Source of the DNA: Thiobacillus sp.
GTDB taxonomy: Bacteria; Pseudomonadota; Gammaproteobacteria; Burkholderiales; Thiobacillaceae
Length of the DNA stretch: 64,000 nt
Assembly (NCBI GenBank): GCA_030692355.1
Contig: JAUYCF010000084.1
Location: forward strand, 1-64,000
Direction of reading: 5' to 3'
Position numbers and translations under genes: made by a program. This document shows, in pieces, positions 53,439-63,113 of the stretch (positions are counted from its first letter, which is position 1; each line of letters begins with the position of its first letter). A model generated the notes under the pieces. The model saw nothing but the letters and a program-made list of their open reading frames with translations. It had not been told where the DNA came from and did not search any database.

Positions 53439-54518
53439 ATGCTCAAGCAAACTCCGCTCAATGCCACCCACCGCGAACTCGGCGCCAAAATGGTCGACTT
53501 CGGCGGCTGGGACATGCCGGTCAACTACGGCTCGCAGATCGAAGAACACCACGCCGTTCGCTCCGGATGCGGCCTGTTCGACGTCTCCCACATGCTGCCG
53601 CTCGACATCCGCGGCGCCAACGTGCGCGCCTTCCTGCGCCGGCTGGTGGCGAACAACGTCGACAAGCTGCAGGTGTCCGGCAAGGCGCTGTATTCGTGCA
53701 TGCTGAACGAGGCCGGCGGCGTGATCGACGACCTCATCCTCTATTTCATGGACGAATCCTGGTTCCGCCTGGTGGTCAACGCCGGCACCGCGGAGAAGGA
53801 CCTCGCCTGGATGGAGAAAATGAACGCCGACTGGGGCATGGGGCTCATGCTCACGCCGCGCCGGGATCTGGCGATGATCGCGATTCAGGGGCCGAACGCG
53901 GTGCAGGCGCTCAACGAGGCGCTGCCCGGCGTCGACAGCATCACCGCGAACCTCAAGCCCTTCAACGCCGCCGCCATGGGCGAGATGTTCATCGCCCGCA
54001 CCGGCTACACCGGCGAGGACGGCTTCGAGGTGATGGTGCCGGCGAAAGCCGCGCCCTTCTTCTGGAAGGCGCTGATGGAAGCCGGCGGCACGCCGATCGG
54101 CCTCGGCGCGCGCGACACCCTGCGGCTCGAAGCCGGGATGAACCTCTACGGCCAGGACATGGACGAAACCACCAGCCCGCTGGAATCCGGCCTCGCGTGG
54201 ACGGTGGATCTGAAGACCGACCGCGACTTCGTCGGCCGCGCCGCGCTGGAAAAAAGCGAAGTGACGAAGCAGCTCGCCGGCCTGTTGCTGCTCGACCGCG
54301 GCGTCTTGCGCAGCCACCAGAAAGTCCACACCCAATACGGCGAGGGCGAAATCACCTCCGGCACGTTTTCGCCTACCATGCAGCAATCCATCGCGCTCGC
54401 CCGCATCCCGCTCGGCATCGCCCCGGGCGCGGAAGTCGAGGTCGAGATCCGCGACAAGAAGCTGCGCGCGAAGGTGGTGAAGTACCCGTTCGTGCGCAAT
54501 GGCAAGGTATTGATTTGA
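53439..54518 (+). CDS. gcvT: Glycine cleavage system aminomethyltransferase GcvT
   Basis: 359 residues from [17 protein letters not shown]. Family features are [31 protein letters not shown] and the C-terminal [21 protein letters not shown]. The tetrahydrofolate-binding aspartate lies near DLILYFMD. T-protein transfers the methylene group to tetrahydrofolate. The start is set after the riboswitch terminator; a reading frame begins inside the terminator but would be wrong. It is the first gene of the operon. Confidence 0.95.
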   Translation: MLKQTPLNATHRELGAKMVDFGGWDMPVNYGSQIEEHHAVRSGCGLFDVSHMLPLDIRGANVRAFLRRLVANNVDKLQVSGKALYSCMLNEAGGVIDDLILYFMDESWFRLVVNAGTAEKDLAWMEKMNADWGMGLMLTPRRDLAMIAIQGPNAVQALNEALPGVDSITANLKPFNAAAMGEMFIARTGYTGEDGFEVMVPAKAAPFFWKALMEAGGTPIGLGARDTLRLEAGMNLYGQDMDETTSPLESGLAWTVDLKTDRDFVGRAALEKSEVTKQLAGLLLLDRGVLRSHQKVHTQYGEGEITSGTFSPTMQQSIALARIPLGIAPGAEVEVEIRDKKLRAKVVKYPFVRNGKVLI

Positions 54519-54523
54519 TTTTT

Positions 54524-54636
54524 TGAGGAGCTAGGAACTAGGGGTTAGGAACTAGGGAATGAGCGGCTGCGCCGCGCCTCCCGAAGGGACTCGCCACCCT
54601 AGCCCCTAGATCCTAGATCCTAATTCCTAGATAGAT
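54524..54636. repeat. Repeat E, copy 3
   Basis: Arms AGGAGCTAGGAACTAGGGGT and CTAGCCCCTAGATCCTAGAT around a GCGGCTGCGCCGC core. It lies between gcvT and gcvH. Here an SD (GGAG) follows the repeat before gcvH, unlike other copies. Confidence 0.8.
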
Positions 54637-54648
54637 CCTGGAGAAACC

Positions 54649-55038
54649 ATGAACATCCCCGCAGACCTCAAATACACCCCCAGCCACGAATGGGTGCGCG
54701 TCGAAGCCGACGGCACGCTGACCGTGGGCATCACCCACCACGCGCAGGACCTGCTCGGCGACATGGTGTTCATCGAAACTCCCGCCACCGGCCGCACGCT
54801 GGCAAAGGGCGAGGAATGTGCGGTGGTCGAGTCGGTGAAGGCCGCGTCCGACGTCTACGCCCCGGTCGCCGGCGAGGTCATCGCCGCCAACGCCGACGTC
54901 GAGGCCAGCCCCGAATCGGTGAACCGGGACGCCTACAGTGCATGGATGTTCAAGATGAAGCCCTCCAATCCGGCCGACGTCGCCGGACTGCTGGATGCGG
55001 CGGCGTACCGGAAGCTGGTCGAATCGGAAGTGCACTGA
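54649..55038 (+). CDS. gcvH: Glycine cleavage system H protein GcvH
   Basis: 129 residues. The lipoyl lysine is in [20 protein letters not shown] (Lys64 or nearby), with the family opening [21 protein letters not shown]. It carries the aminomethyl intermediate between P, T and L proteins. GGAGAAACC precedes the ATG. The L protein (lpd) is not in this window. Confidence 0.96.
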   Translation: MNIPADLKYTPSHEWVRVEADGTLTVGITHHAQDLLGDMVFIETPATGRTLAKGEECAVVESVKAASDVYAPVAGEVIAANADVEASPESVNRDAYSAWMFKMKPSNPADVAGLLDAAAYRKLVESEVH

Positions 55039-55164
55039 GGATCTAGGATCTAGGATCTAGGGGCCAGGATTTAGGGAATGTGCGGCTTCGCCGCGCCCCT
55101 TGATTCAGCCCCGCCTCCCCTAGCCCCTAGCCCCTAGCCCCTAGCCCCTCCCTAGCCCCTAAGC
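55039..55164. repeat. Repeat E, copy 4
   Basis: Arms with GATCTAGGATCTAGGGGCCA and many CCCCTAG units around GTGCGGCTTCGCCGCGCC. It ends right before the gcvPA ATG (CTAAGCAAAATG), so no SD is present. Confidence 0.85.
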
Positions 55165-55167
55165 AAA

Positions 55168-56556
55168 ATGCCCTTCATTCCCCACACCCCTGAAGACGTC
55201 TCCGCCATGCTCGGTGCCATCGGTGCCGCCAGCATCGAGGAGTTGTTCGATGAAATCCCGCCCGCGCTGAAAACCGGCCAGCTCAAGGGTGTGCCCGACG
55301 GCATGTCCGAAATGGCGGTGGCGCGGCTGATGCAGGAACGCGCATCACAAGACGGCTTCTGGTCCGGCTTCATCGGCGCCGGCGTCTACGAGCACCACAT
55401 CCCGGCGGCGATCTGGCAGATCGTCACGCGCGGCGAGTTCTATTCCGCCTACACGCCCTACCAGGCCGAGGCGAGCCAGGGCACGCTGCAGCTGATCTAC
55501 GAATACCAGAGCATGATGACCCGGCTGACCGGGCTCGACGTCTCCAACGCGTCGCTGTACGACGGCGCCTCGGCCCTGGCCGAAGCGGTGTTGATGGCGG
55601 TGCGCTCGCATAAAACCTCGCGCCGCGTGCTGGTGCCGAAGACCGTGCACCCGATCTACCGCAGCGTGGCCCGCACCACGGTGAAGAACCAGAACATCGA
55701 GCTGGTCGAGCTCGACTACGATCCTGCGACCGGAAAAACCGTGCTGCCCGCCAATGCCGGCAGCTTCGCCGGACTGGTGATTCCGCAGCCCAGCTTCTTC
55801 GGCGTGCTGGAAGACGTGCATGCGATGACCGACTGGGCGCACGAGCAGGGCGCGCTGGCGATCGCGCTGGTCAATCCCACCACGCTGGCGGTGCTGGAAG
55901 CACCCGGCCAATGGGGACAGACCGGCGCCGATATCGCGGTAGGCGAAGGCCAGCCGCTGGGGGCGCCGATGGCCTCGGGCGGGCCCTACTTCGGCTTCAT
56001 GTGCTGCCGCCAGGCGTTTGTGCGGCAGATGCCGGGACGCATCGTCGGCCGCACCGTCGACCTCGACGGCAAGCCGGGCTTCGCGCTGACGCTGCAGGCG
56101 CGCGAGCAGCATATCCGCCGCTCCAAGGCCACCTCGAACATCTGTACCAACCAGGGCCTGGTGGTCACCGCGGCGACCCAGTACATGGCGCTGCTGGGGC
56201 CGCAGGGCCTGGCCAAGGTTGCTTCCGCCAGTCACGCCGGTACCGTTCTGCTAGCCGAAAAACTGGCGGCAATACCCGGCGTGACGCGCGCATTCGCCAG
56301 CCCCTTTTTCCACGAAGTCGTGCTGAAGCTCAACGACAGCGCGAAGGACGTGCTGCGCGCGCTGCGCGCCCAGGGCATCCTCGGCGGACTGGATATTTCC
56401 GGCTGGTATCCCGAACTCGGCCAGGCGATCCTGGTGTGCGTCACCGAAACCAAGACCGCCGCCGACCTCGACCACTACGTGCAACAAATGGAACGTATCC
56501 TGTCGAAGCGGCGCGAGGCGCCGCCGTGCGCGTATAAAACCACCCCCAGCATTTAA
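55168..56556 (+). CDS. gcvPA: Glycine dehydrogenase subunit 1 (P protein alpha)
   Basis: 462 residues, family N-terminus [19 protein letters not shown]. The family typically reads [31 protein letters not shown], and most of that is seen here in order. C-terminal [17 protein letters not shown] matches the PLP-fold type I partner. It pairs with GcvPB to decarboxylate glycine; split P proteins are common in this group. Followed after 17 bp by tpx, an unexpected insertion into the gcv operon. Confidence 0.95.
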   Translation: MPFIPHTPEDVSAMLGAIGAASIEELFDEIPPALKTGQLKGVPDGMSEMAVARLMQERASQDGFWSGFIGAGVYEHHIPAAIWQIVTRGEFYSAYTPYQAEASQGTLQLIYEYQSMMTRLTGLDVSNASLYDGASALAEAVLMAVRSHKTSRRVLVPKTVHPIYRSVARTTVKNQNIELVELDYDPATGKTVLPANAGSFAGLVIPQPSFFGVLEDVHAMTDWAHEQGALAIALVNPTTLAVLEAPGQWGQTGADIAVGEGQPLGAPMASGGPYFGFMCCRQAFVRQMPGRIVGRTVDLDGKPGFALTLQAREQHIRRSKATSNICTNQGLVVTAATQYMALLGPQGLAKVASASHAGTVLLAEKLAAIPGVTRAFASPFFHEVVLKLNDSAKDVLRALRAQGILGGLDISGWYPELGQAILVCVTETKTAADLDHYVQQMERILSKRREAPPCAYKTTPSI

Positions 56557-56573
56557 CCCAAGGAGACCCAACC

Positions 56574-57071
56574 ATGGCCGACGTTCTGTTTAAAGGCACC
56601 CCTTCCCACACCAGCGGCGACCTGCCCAAAGTCGGCAGCCAGGCGCCGGATTTCAAACTGACCGCCGGCGACCTCAGCGAAGTCTCGCTGGCCAACTTCA
56701 AGGGCAAGAAAAAACTGTTGAGCATCGTGCATTCCCTCGACACCGGCGTCTGCGCGGCCAGCACCAAGCGCTTCAACGATTTTGCGAAGAACCGCGATGA
56801 TGTGGTGGTGCTCGTGGTGTCCTGCGATCTGCCATTCGCCCAGGCGCGCTTCTGCACCGGCGAGAAGATCGAGAATGTGGTCACGCTCTCGATGATGCGC
56901 GATCGCAACTTCGCCAAGGATTACGGCGTGCTGCTGCTTGACAGCCCGCTCGCGGGTCTCACGGCGCGTGCGACCATGGTGCTCGACGAGAACGACAAGG
57001 TACTGTACACGCAGCTAGGGCCGGAGCTGACTGTCGAGCCCGACTACGAACCCGCGTTCGCTGTTTTGTGA
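56574..57071 (+). CDS. tpx: Thiol peroxidase Tpx
   Basis: 165 residues of the 2-Cys atypical peroxiredoxin family. The peroxidatic cysteine is in SLDTGVCAASTKRFND (family consensus SLDTPVCA; here Gly replaces Pro). The resolving cysteine is in AQARFCTGEKIENV. It reduces lipid and other hydroperoxides with thioredoxin. AAGGAGA precedes the ATG. It lies between the two glycine dehydrogenase genes on the same strand, so co-transcription under the glycine riboswitch is possible. Confidence 0.95.
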   Translation: MADVLFKGTPSHTSGDLPKVGSQAPDFKLTAGDLSEVSLANFKGKKKLLSIVHSLDTGVCAASTKRFNDFAKNRDDVVVLVVSCDLPFAQARFCTGEKIENVVTLSMMRDRNFAKDYGVLLLDSPLAGLTARATMVLDENDKVLYTQLGPELTVEPDYEPAFAVL

Positions 57072-57317
57072 GGGACTAGGAGCTAGTGTAGTGTTGCATT
57101 CTGTTTGGAACTTATAGCCATGTAATAACGGCCTCGTAGGTCGGGTTTAAACCCGACATGTCGGGCTGAAGCCCGACCTACAAGGGATTGCACATAAGTG
57201 CCGTCAAGAATGCAGCACTACACTAGGGGCTAGGATTTAGGGAAAGTGCGGCTTCGCCGCGCCCCTAAATTTCGCCCTGGCTCCCCCTAGCCCCTAGATC
57301 CCATATCCTAGTCCCTA
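57072..57317. repeat. Repeat E, copy 5, split by element B
   Basis: The TAGG-type left arm GGGACTAGGAGCTA is interrupted by element B (57085-57225). After it the right part resumes with TAGGGGCTAGGATTTAGGG, core GTGCGGCTTCGCCGCGCC and CCCCTAG units, ending next to the gcvPB ATG. Confidence 0.8.
57085..57225. mobile_element. TA-flanked MITE-like element B, intact copy
   Basis: Ends GTGTAGTGTTGCATTCT and AGAATGCAGCACTACAC are inverted, with TA on each side, as for IS630/mariner-type elements. Inside is GTAGGTCGGGTTTAAACCCG with partner GTCGGGCTGAAGCCCGACC. About 140 bp long; no transposase. The empty site is inferred from other repeat E copies, which read AGCTAGGGG. Confidence 0.8.
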
Positions 57318-57321
57318 AAAA

Positions 57322-58773
57322 ATGCTGATATTCGACCATTCCCGCCCCGGCCGCACCGCCGCCGCCCAGTTTCCCGCCGCCGGCGGCAGTCTCGACGATC
57401 TGCCCGCTGAATTGCGACGCAAGGGCGCGCCGGCGCTGCCTGAAGTCTCCGAACTCGACGTGGTGCGCCACTACACGCGGCTTTCGCAGAAGAACTTCTC
57501 CATCGACACGCAGTTCTACCCGCTCGGTTCGTGCACCATGAAGTACAACCCGCGCGCGTGCAATTCGCTGGCGATGCTGCCGCAGTTCCTGGCGCGCCAC
57601 CCGGCGAGCCCGGACGAGACGGGGCAGGGCTTTCTCGCGACCATGTTCGAACTGCAGGAAATGCTGAAGGACGTCACCGGCATGGCGGGCGTATCGATGG
57701 CGCCGATGGCCGGCGCCCACGGCGAGTTCGCCGGGGTGGCGATGATCCGCGCCTACCATGATGCGCACGGCGACACGGCGCGACGCGAGATCATCGTGCC
57801 GGACGCTGCGCACGGCACCAACCCGGCGACCGCGACCATGTGCGGCTACACGGTGAAGGAAATCCCCACCGATGCGAGCGGCAGCGTCGACCTCGCCGCC
57901 CTGCGCGCCGCGGTCGGCCCGCACACCGCCGGGCTGATGCTGACCAACCCGTCGACGCTGGGCGTGTTCGAGAAAACCATCGCCGACATCCAGAAGATCG
58001 TGCACGACGCCGGCGGCCTGCTCTATTACGACGGCGCCAACCTCAACGCCATTCTCGGCAAGGTGCGCCCCGGCGACATGGGCTTCGACGTCATCCACGT
58101 GAATTTGCACAAGACCTTTTCCACCCCGCACGGCGGCGGCGGGCCGGGCGCGGGGCCGGTGGGCGTGGCCGGGCGCCTGCTGCCCTTCATGCCGATTCCG
58201 CTGGTGCTGAACGAGAACGGTTTTTACCGGCTGGCAAACGAGGCTGACCTGCCGCAGTCGATCGGCCGCATGTCGGCCAACATGGGCAACGCCGGCGTGC
58301 TGATGCGCGCTTATATCTATGCTCGGATGCTGGGCGGTGAAGGCATGCACCGCGTCGCCGAATACGCCACGCTCAACGCCAACTACCTGATGGCCAGGCT
58401 GCGCGAGGCCGGCTTCGATCTCGCCTTCCCCGAGCGCCGCGCCAGCCACGAATTCATCGTCACGCTGAAAAAACTGAAGGACGCCACCGGGGTTTCCGCG
58501 ATGGACTTCGCCAAGCGCCTGCTCGACTACGGCTACCACGCACCGACCACCTACTTCCCGATGCTGGTGCCCGAATGCCTGCTGATCGAGCCGACCGAGA
58601 CCGAGAGCCGCGAGACAATCGACGGCTTTGTCGAGGCGATGATCGCGATCAAGCGCGAGGCCGAAACCAGCCCCGATCTGGTCAAGGGCGCGCCCTACAG
58701 CCTGCCGGTGCGGCGGCTGGATGACGTCCGGGCCGCACGCGAACTCGATCTCGCCTGCAAGCCCGCGGCATGA
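57322..58773 (+). CDS. gcvPB: Glycine dehydrogenase subunit 2 (P protein beta)
   Basis: 483 residues. The pyridoxal-phosphate lysine is Lys264 in [17 protein letters not shown], with SHE-type [10 protein letters not shown] near the C-terminus. The N-terminal [20 protein letters not shown] is the subunit-2 signature. It binds PLP and decarboxylates glycine with GcvPA. No SD precedes the ATG, because repeat E abuts the start. The stop overlaps dgkA (ATGA). Confidence 0.95.
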   Translation: MLIFDHSRPGRTAAAQFPAAGGSLDDLPAELRRKGAPALPEVSELDVVRHYTRLSQKNFSIDTQFYPLGSCTMKYNPRACNSLAMLPQFLARHPASPDETGQGFLATMFELQEMLKDVTGMAGVSMAPMAGAHGEFAGVAMIRAYHDAHGDTARREIIVPDAAHGTNPATATMCGYTVKEIPTDASGSVDLAALRAAVGPHTAGLMLTNPSTLGVFEKTIADIQKIVHDAGGLLYYDGANLNAILGKVRPGDMGFDVIHVNLHKTFSTPHGGGGPGAGPVGVAGRLLPFMPIPLVLNENGFYRLANEADLPQSIGRMSANMGNAGVLMRAYIYARMLGGEGMHRVAEYATLNANYLMARLREAGFDLAFPERRASHEFIVTLKKLKDATGVSAMDFAKRLLDYGYHAPTTYFPMLVPECLLIEPTETESRETIDGFVEAMIAIKREAETSPDLVKGAPYSLPVRRLDDVRAARELDLACKPAA

Positions 58774-59147
58774 GCGATCCCGTCAGCCCATTCAAGGGCA
58801 AGACCGGCCTGCAGCGCGTGCTGAACGCGGCGGGCTATTCGTGGGCCGGGCTCACGGCGGCCTTCCGGCACGAAGACGCGTTCCGCCAGGAAGTGTTTCT
58901 GGCGCTGCTGCTGATTCCGCTGGCGCTCTACCTGGGAGAAACCGGAATCGAACGCGCGCTGATGATCGGCGCCGTGCTGGGCGTGCTGATCGTCGAATTG
59001 CTGAATTCGGCGGTCGAGGCCGCGGTCGACCGCATCTCGCTGGAGCACCACCTTCTCATCAAGCGCGCCAAGGACATGGGCAGCGCGGCGGTGATGATCG
59101 CGCTCGTCAACGTTGTGGTCGTCTGGGCGCTGGTGCTGCTGGGCTGA
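58770..59147 (+). CDS. dgkA: Diacylglycerol kinase DgkA
   Basis: 125 residues with three membrane helices ([58 protein letters not shown]). The catalytic motif [13 protein letters not shown] is clear. It phosphorylates diacylglycerol from membrane turnover. It is translationally coupled to gcvPB, an unusual but not unique partner. Its place next to Pho-controlled lipid genes further downstream may be chance. Confidence 0.92.
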   Translation: MSDPVSPFKGKTGLQRVLNAAGYSWAGLTAAFRHEDAFRQEVFLALLLIPLALYLGETGIERALMIGAVLGVLIVELLNSAVEAAVDRISLEHHLLIKRAKDMGSAAVMIALVNVVVVWALVLLG

Positions 59148-59184
59148 GTCCCAACAAAAATCGTGCCAAATTTGCGCCGCGCCC

Positions 59185-59211
59185 TAAAGTTGCAGCGCGC
59201 TTAGCCGGAAT
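59185..59211 (+). promoter_or_regulatory. Possible sigma-28 (FliA) promoter of FimV-like gene
   Basis: TAAAGTTG, 11 bp, GCCGGAAT. The consensus is TAAAGTTT-N11-GCCGATAA, so the -35 and first four -10 bases match and the last four partly. It lies 30 bp before the GTG at 59241. Confidence 0.4.
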
Positions 59212-59240
59212 AGGTAGGGTCACCCATTTAAAACGACCCC

Positions 59241-60743
59241 GTGAACCTCAAACCCGCCTTCCTCCTGCTCGGTCTGTGCCATGCCGCCTCCACAGCGGCC
59301 CTCGGGCTGGGCGACATCACTGTGCGGTCGCACCTGGGTGAACCTTTGCATGCCACCGTCACGCTCCTGGGCGCCCCGGCGGAAACAACGGCGGCCTGCT
59401 TCAGCCTTGAGGCAAGCGAGGACGGCATCGTGCCGCCCCCGCGCGCGCAGCTGAACATCGAACAGTCCGGCGGCCAGGCCCTGCTGCATATCCGCACTCT
59501 CCAGCCGGTCAATGACCCCGTTGCGCAGTTTGTGCTGGTTTCCGGCTGCGAGGTGAGCTTGCGGCGCGAGTACGTGGTGTTGCTCGATCCGCCTGTGCTG
59601 GTCACGCCCGCCATCAGCCAGGACGTGCCCGCTGCCGTCACGCCGACGGCCGCAGCCCCCCTTGCGACACCTGCGCCGCGCGCCAGCCGGCCCCAGCGCA
59701 AGACCCAACGCGCGCCTGCCGCCTCGCGTCCGTCCGCCGCTCGCGCGCCCCAACCTGCCGCGGCGCCGCTCGCCCAGGCCGGCACCGCGCCGCGACTGGT
59801 GCTGTCCGGAAAACGCAGCATCCCCCAGCCTGCCGACGCGCCCGCGGCCCAGCACCCCGACGCCCATCGTCCGGACCTGGCGCGCCCGCAGCCCGCAAGC
59901 CTGACCGCCACCGAACTGTCGGACGAAAACACCGCGCTTTTCCGCAAGCTTGCGCACCTGGAGATGCAGCTGGCCGCATTGCAGCAGCGCTATGCGGAAC
60001 TCGAAACCCGGCAGGCCGCCACACCCGTGATGGTCGCGCCGCCACCCGAACAGCCCGCGCAATGGCCCCTGTACCTCCTGATCACCGGATTGCTCACCGC
60101 AGGGATTGCACTGGTCGCCTGGCTGCTGCGCCGCAATCGTTCCCGCCAGTCGTCTATCCCGATGGATGGCATGGCACGGTCGGATGCGATGCCGATGACG
60201 CTGTCCGATATCACGGCCTGGCCCCAGGCCGAGCCGCTTTTCGCGCCCCAGCGGATGCCTGAAATCGCCCCGCCGCCTCCGCATAGCGAAGGCACCGAGG
60301 TCAAGGAAGACATTCTCGACCAGGCCGAAGTGTTCATGGCCCATGGCCATGGCGATCTCGCGATTCACCTGCTGCAGGAACACCTGCGCGAAGCGCCGAC
60401 CGAATCGCCCGTGCCCTGGCTGCTGCTGCTCGACCTGCTGCACCGTGGCGGAGATACGGAGGGGTACACCGCCGCCAGCGCCGAGTGCCGCCGCTATTTC
60501 AACATCAATCTCACGGGCCATCCGATCTCCCAGGACAGTGAAACCGGTCTGGGGCTGGAAGCCTACCCGCATCTGCTGGAACAGCTGGTGAAGGTGTGGA
60601 ACACGCCGGAGGTCACCGCATTCTTCCATGACCTGATCTACGACGATCGCGGGGGCACGCGGGTGGGCTTCGAACCGGGCGCCTACCGCGACATCCTGCT
60701 GTTGCGGGAAATCGCGCAGGACACGCTGCCACTCGCCGCCTGA
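59241..60743 (+). CDS. FimV-like protein
   Basis: 500 residues from a GTG. A signal peptide (ends TAA-LGLGD) leads to the FimV N-terminal domain: LGLGDITVRSHLGEPLHATVTL. A Pro/Ala-rich linker runs from 135 to 225, then a coiled coil (LFRKLAHLEMQLAALQQRYAEL). One membrane helix follows (YLLITGLLTAGIALVAWLL), then a cytoplasmic part with an EDILDQAEVFMAHGHGDLAIHLL TPR-like motif. No LysM is evident. FimV/HubP proteins organise the cell pole and type IV pili. The upstream sigma-28-like site hints at co-regulation with flagella. Confidence 0.7.
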   Translation: MNLKPAFLLLGLCHAASTAALGLGDITVRSHLGEPLHATVTLLGAPAETTAACFSLEASEDGIVPPPRAQLNIEQSGGQALLHIRTLQPVNDPVAQFVLVSGCEVSLRREYVVLLDPPVLVTPAISQDVPAAVTPTAAAPLATPAPRASRPQRKTQRAPAASRPSAARAPQPAAAPLAQAGTAPRLVLSGKRSIPQPADAPAAQHPDAHRPDLARPQPASLTATELSDENTALFRKLAHLEMQLAALQQRYAELETRQAATPVMVAPPPEQPAQWPLYLLITGLLTAGIALVAWLLRRNRSRQSSIPMDGMARSDAMPMTLSDITAWPQAEPLFAPQRMPEIAPPPPHSEGTEVKEDILDQAEVFMAHGHGDLAIHLLQEHLREAPTESPVPWLLLLDLLHRGGDTEGYTAASAECRRYFNINLTGHPISQDSETGLGLEAYPHLLEQLVKVWNTPEVTAFFHDLIYDDRGGTRVGFEPGAYRDILLLREIAQDTLPLAA

Positions 60744-60750
60744 GCAGAGG

Positions 60751-60789
60751 GTTCACCAAACCGTCACCCCGGCTTCATCTTTTTGTCGC
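60751..60789 (+). promoter_or_regulatory. Pho-box-like repeats upstream of glycosyltransferase
   Basis: TTCAC (60752), GTCAC (60763), TTCAT (60774) and GTCGC (60785) repeat at 11-bp spacing. The arrangement resembles the phoB box but is more degenerate. It lies about 25-60 bp before the likely start codons. Confidence 0.55.
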
Positions 60790-60812
60790 GCGGCGGGCAC
60801 ATGCTCCGCGTC

Positions 60813-62027
60813 ATGGATGCTGTCGAATTCACCTGCCAGACCCTGCCGTCGATGCGCCCGCAGTTGCGCATCGCGGTGGTGACCGAGACCTATCCGCCCG
60901 AAGTCAATGGCGTGGCGATGACGCTGGGCCGTCTGGTCAACGGCCTCCTGGTGCGCAATCACCAGGTGCAGCTGATTCGTCCGCGCCAGAATGCCGACGA
61001 CCAGCCGCAGCCCACCGCCACTCTCAGCGAGCACCTGCAACGCGGCATCGCCCTGCCGCGCTACGACGGCCTGAAAATGGGACTTCCAGCAAAAGCCGCG
61101 CTGACCCGGCTGTGGACCCGGCAGCGCCCGGATGTGGTGCAGATCGCCACCGAAGGCCCGCTCGGCTGGTCGGCGCTGACGGCGGCCAACAAGCTGCGCC
61201 TGCCGGTGGCGAGCGACTTCCACACCAATTTCCACAGCTACAGCAGCCACTACGGCTTCGGCCTTTTGCGCCGCGCCATCGTCGCCTACCTGCGAAAATT
61301 CCATAACAAGGCCGCCGTCACCCTGGTGCCGACCGAGGGCATCCGCCGCGAACTGGTCGCATCGGGTTACGAGAACATCGAGATCATCGGGCGCGGAGTG
61401 GACACCAGGCAGTTTCATCCAGGCCGCCGCGATTGCGCCCTGCGCGCGCGCTGGGGGGTGGGCGAAAACGAGACCGTGGCGCTGTACGTGGGACGCCTGG
61501 CGGCCGAAAAAAACCTGGCGCAGGTATTCCGCGCCTTCGACGCCATGCGCGCAGCGAACCCCGCCACGCGCCTGGTGCTGGTGGGCGACGGCCCGGAACG
61601 CGCCAGCTGGCAGGCGAAACGCCCGGACGCCGTTTTTTGCGGCACCCGGGTCGGCGAGGCGCTGGCGGCCCATTACGCGTCGGGCGATGTGTTCCTGTTT
61701 CCCAGCCTGACCGAAACCTGGGGCAACGTGACTATCGAGGCGATGGCATCCGGCCTCGCGGTGGTGGCCTACGACTGCGCCGCCGCCGAGGAAATCATCC
61801 GCCATGGCGAAAACGGCCTCAAGGCGCTGCCCGGGGACGAGGCCGCATTCATCGCCGAGGCCGTGTCGCTCGTCCAGGCCACCGCGCTGCAACGGCGCCT
61901 CGGCACCGCAGCCGCCGCGCGCGCGGCGCAGTTGTCGTGGGACGCCATCATCGACAGCTTCGAGCGGGTACTGCTGCGTCTCGCCCAGCCGGAGCCTGCG
62001 GACGACAGTCAAACCGGGGCGATTTAG
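60813..62027 (+). CDS. GT4-type glycosyltransferase (possible glycolipid synthase)
   Basis: About 404 residues from MDAVEFTCQT. The start is uncertain: ATG also at 60801 and 60852 (MRPQLRIAVV); a TTG at 60783 falls inside the Pho-like box and is unlikely. The GT-B fold motifs are VVTETYPPEVNGVAMTLGRL, VASDFHTNFHSYS, LYVGRLAAEKN and FPSLTETWGNVTIEAMASGL. The N-terminal part resembles SqdX/MgtA-type and diacylglycerol glycosyltransferases. Such enzymes make phosphorus-free membrane glycolipids under phosphate starvation, which fits the upstream Pho box; acceptor identity is inference. Confidence 0.85.
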   Translation: MDAVEFTCQTLPSMRPQLRIAVVTETYPPEVNGVAMTLGRLVNGLLVRNHQVQLIRPRQNADDQPQPTATLSEHLQRGIALPRYDGLKMGLPAKAALTRLWTRQRPDVVQIATEGPLGWSALTAANKLRLPVASDFHTNFHSYSSHYGFGLLRRAIVAYLRKFHNKAAVTLVPTEGIRRELVASGYENIEIIGRGVDTRQFHPGRRDCALRARWGVGENETVALYVGRLAAEKNLAQVFRAFDAMRAANPATRLVLVGDGPERASWQAKRPDAVFCGTRVGEALAAHYASGDVFLFPSLTETWGNVTIEAMASGLAVVAYDCAAAEEIIRHGENGLKALPGDEAAFIAEAVSLVQATALQRRLGTAAAARAAQLSWDAIIDSFERVLLRLAQPEPADDSQTGAI

Positions 62028-62162
62028 CCGCGGTGGGGGGCCGCGCAGGCACGCGTCCCGTTCCTGCCCGTGCGTTCGCTGTCGGGCCGTGAATTTCCCG
62101 TGAATCGCTGCCGTGGCGGCCTGCGTATAATCCCCGCTGTCCTTCCGAACCCAAACCCCATC

Positions 62163-63098
62163 ATGCGCACCCTCATCTGCGGTTCCCTCGCCTTCGACTC
62201 CATCATGGTGTTCCAGGATCACTTCAAGCATCACATCCTGCCCGACAAGATCCACATGCTGAACGTGTCCTTCCTGGTGCCGGAAATGCGGCGCGAGTTC
62301 GGCGGCTGCGCCGGCAATATCGCCTACAACCTCAAGCTGCTGGGCGGCGAACCGCTGATCATGGCAACCGTCGGCGACGACTTCGGCGCCTACGCCGAAC
62401 GCCTCGACGATCATGCGATTTCGCGCGACTACATCCGCCATGTTGCCGGCACCTACACCGCGCAGGCCTTCATCACCACCGACCTCGCCGACAACCAGAT
62501 CACCGCCTTCCACCCCGGCGCGATGAATTACGCGCACGAGAACGACGTGCGCCAGGTGCCCGACGTCAAGCTCGGCATCGTCTCGCCGGACGGCCGCGAC
62601 GGCATGCTGCGGCACGTGCGCGGCTTCCACGAGGCCAACGTACCGTGCGTGTTCGACCCCGGCCAGGGCATGCCGCTGTTCACCGGCGAGGAACTGCTGG
62701 AGTGCGTCCACAAGTCCCGCTACGTCATCCTCAACGACTACGAGGCCGAGCTGCTGCAGGCCCGCACCGGAGAAACCCTGGCCACGCTGGCGCGCCACGT
62801 CGAGGCGCTGATCGTGACGCGCGGCGCCGAAGGCTCGGTGATCCACACGGCGGGCGGCCAGATCGACATCCCGGCGGCGCGCCCCGCCGCGATCCTCGAC
62901 CCCACCGGCTGCGGCGATGCCTATCGCAGCGGCATCCTGTACGGCATCGCCCGCGGGCTCGACTGGGAAACCTCCGGGCGTCTGGGCAGTCTCATGGGAG
63001 CGATCAAGATCGCCCAGCGCGGCGGGCAGAACCACCGCCCCGGCCGTGACGAAATCGCCAGCGAATTCCATATCCAGTTTGGCTATCATTATGAATAG
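62163..63098 (+). CDS. PfkB-family carbohydrate kinase (adenosine-kinase-like)
   Basis: 311 residues from MRTLICGSLAFDSIMVF. PfkB motif 1 is GGCAGNIAYNLKLLGGEP and motif 2 is DPTGCGDAYRSGILYGIARG with catalytic Asp. The overall form matches adenosine kinase or ribokinase-like sugar kinases; substrate is not certain. It starts 135 bp after the glycosyltransferase in the same direction. A TATAAT at 62126-62131 may be its own -10. Confidence 0.85.
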   Translation: MRTLICGSLAFDSIMVFQDHFKHHILPDKIHMLNVSFLVPEMRREFGGCAGNIAYNLKLLGGEPLIMATVGDDFGAYAERLDDHAISRDYIRHVAGTYTAQAFITTDLADNQITAFHPGAMNYAHENDVRQVPDVKLGIVSPDGRDGMLRHVRGFHEANVPCVFDPGQGMPLFTGEELLECVHKSRYVILNDYEAELLQARTGETLATLARHVEALIVTRGAEGSVIHTAGGQIDIPAARPAAILDPTGCGDAYRSGILYGIARGLDWETSGRLGSLMGAIKIAQRGGQNHRPGRDEIASEFHIQFGYHYE

Positions 63099-63113
63099 AT
63101 AGAGGAGCCCGCC

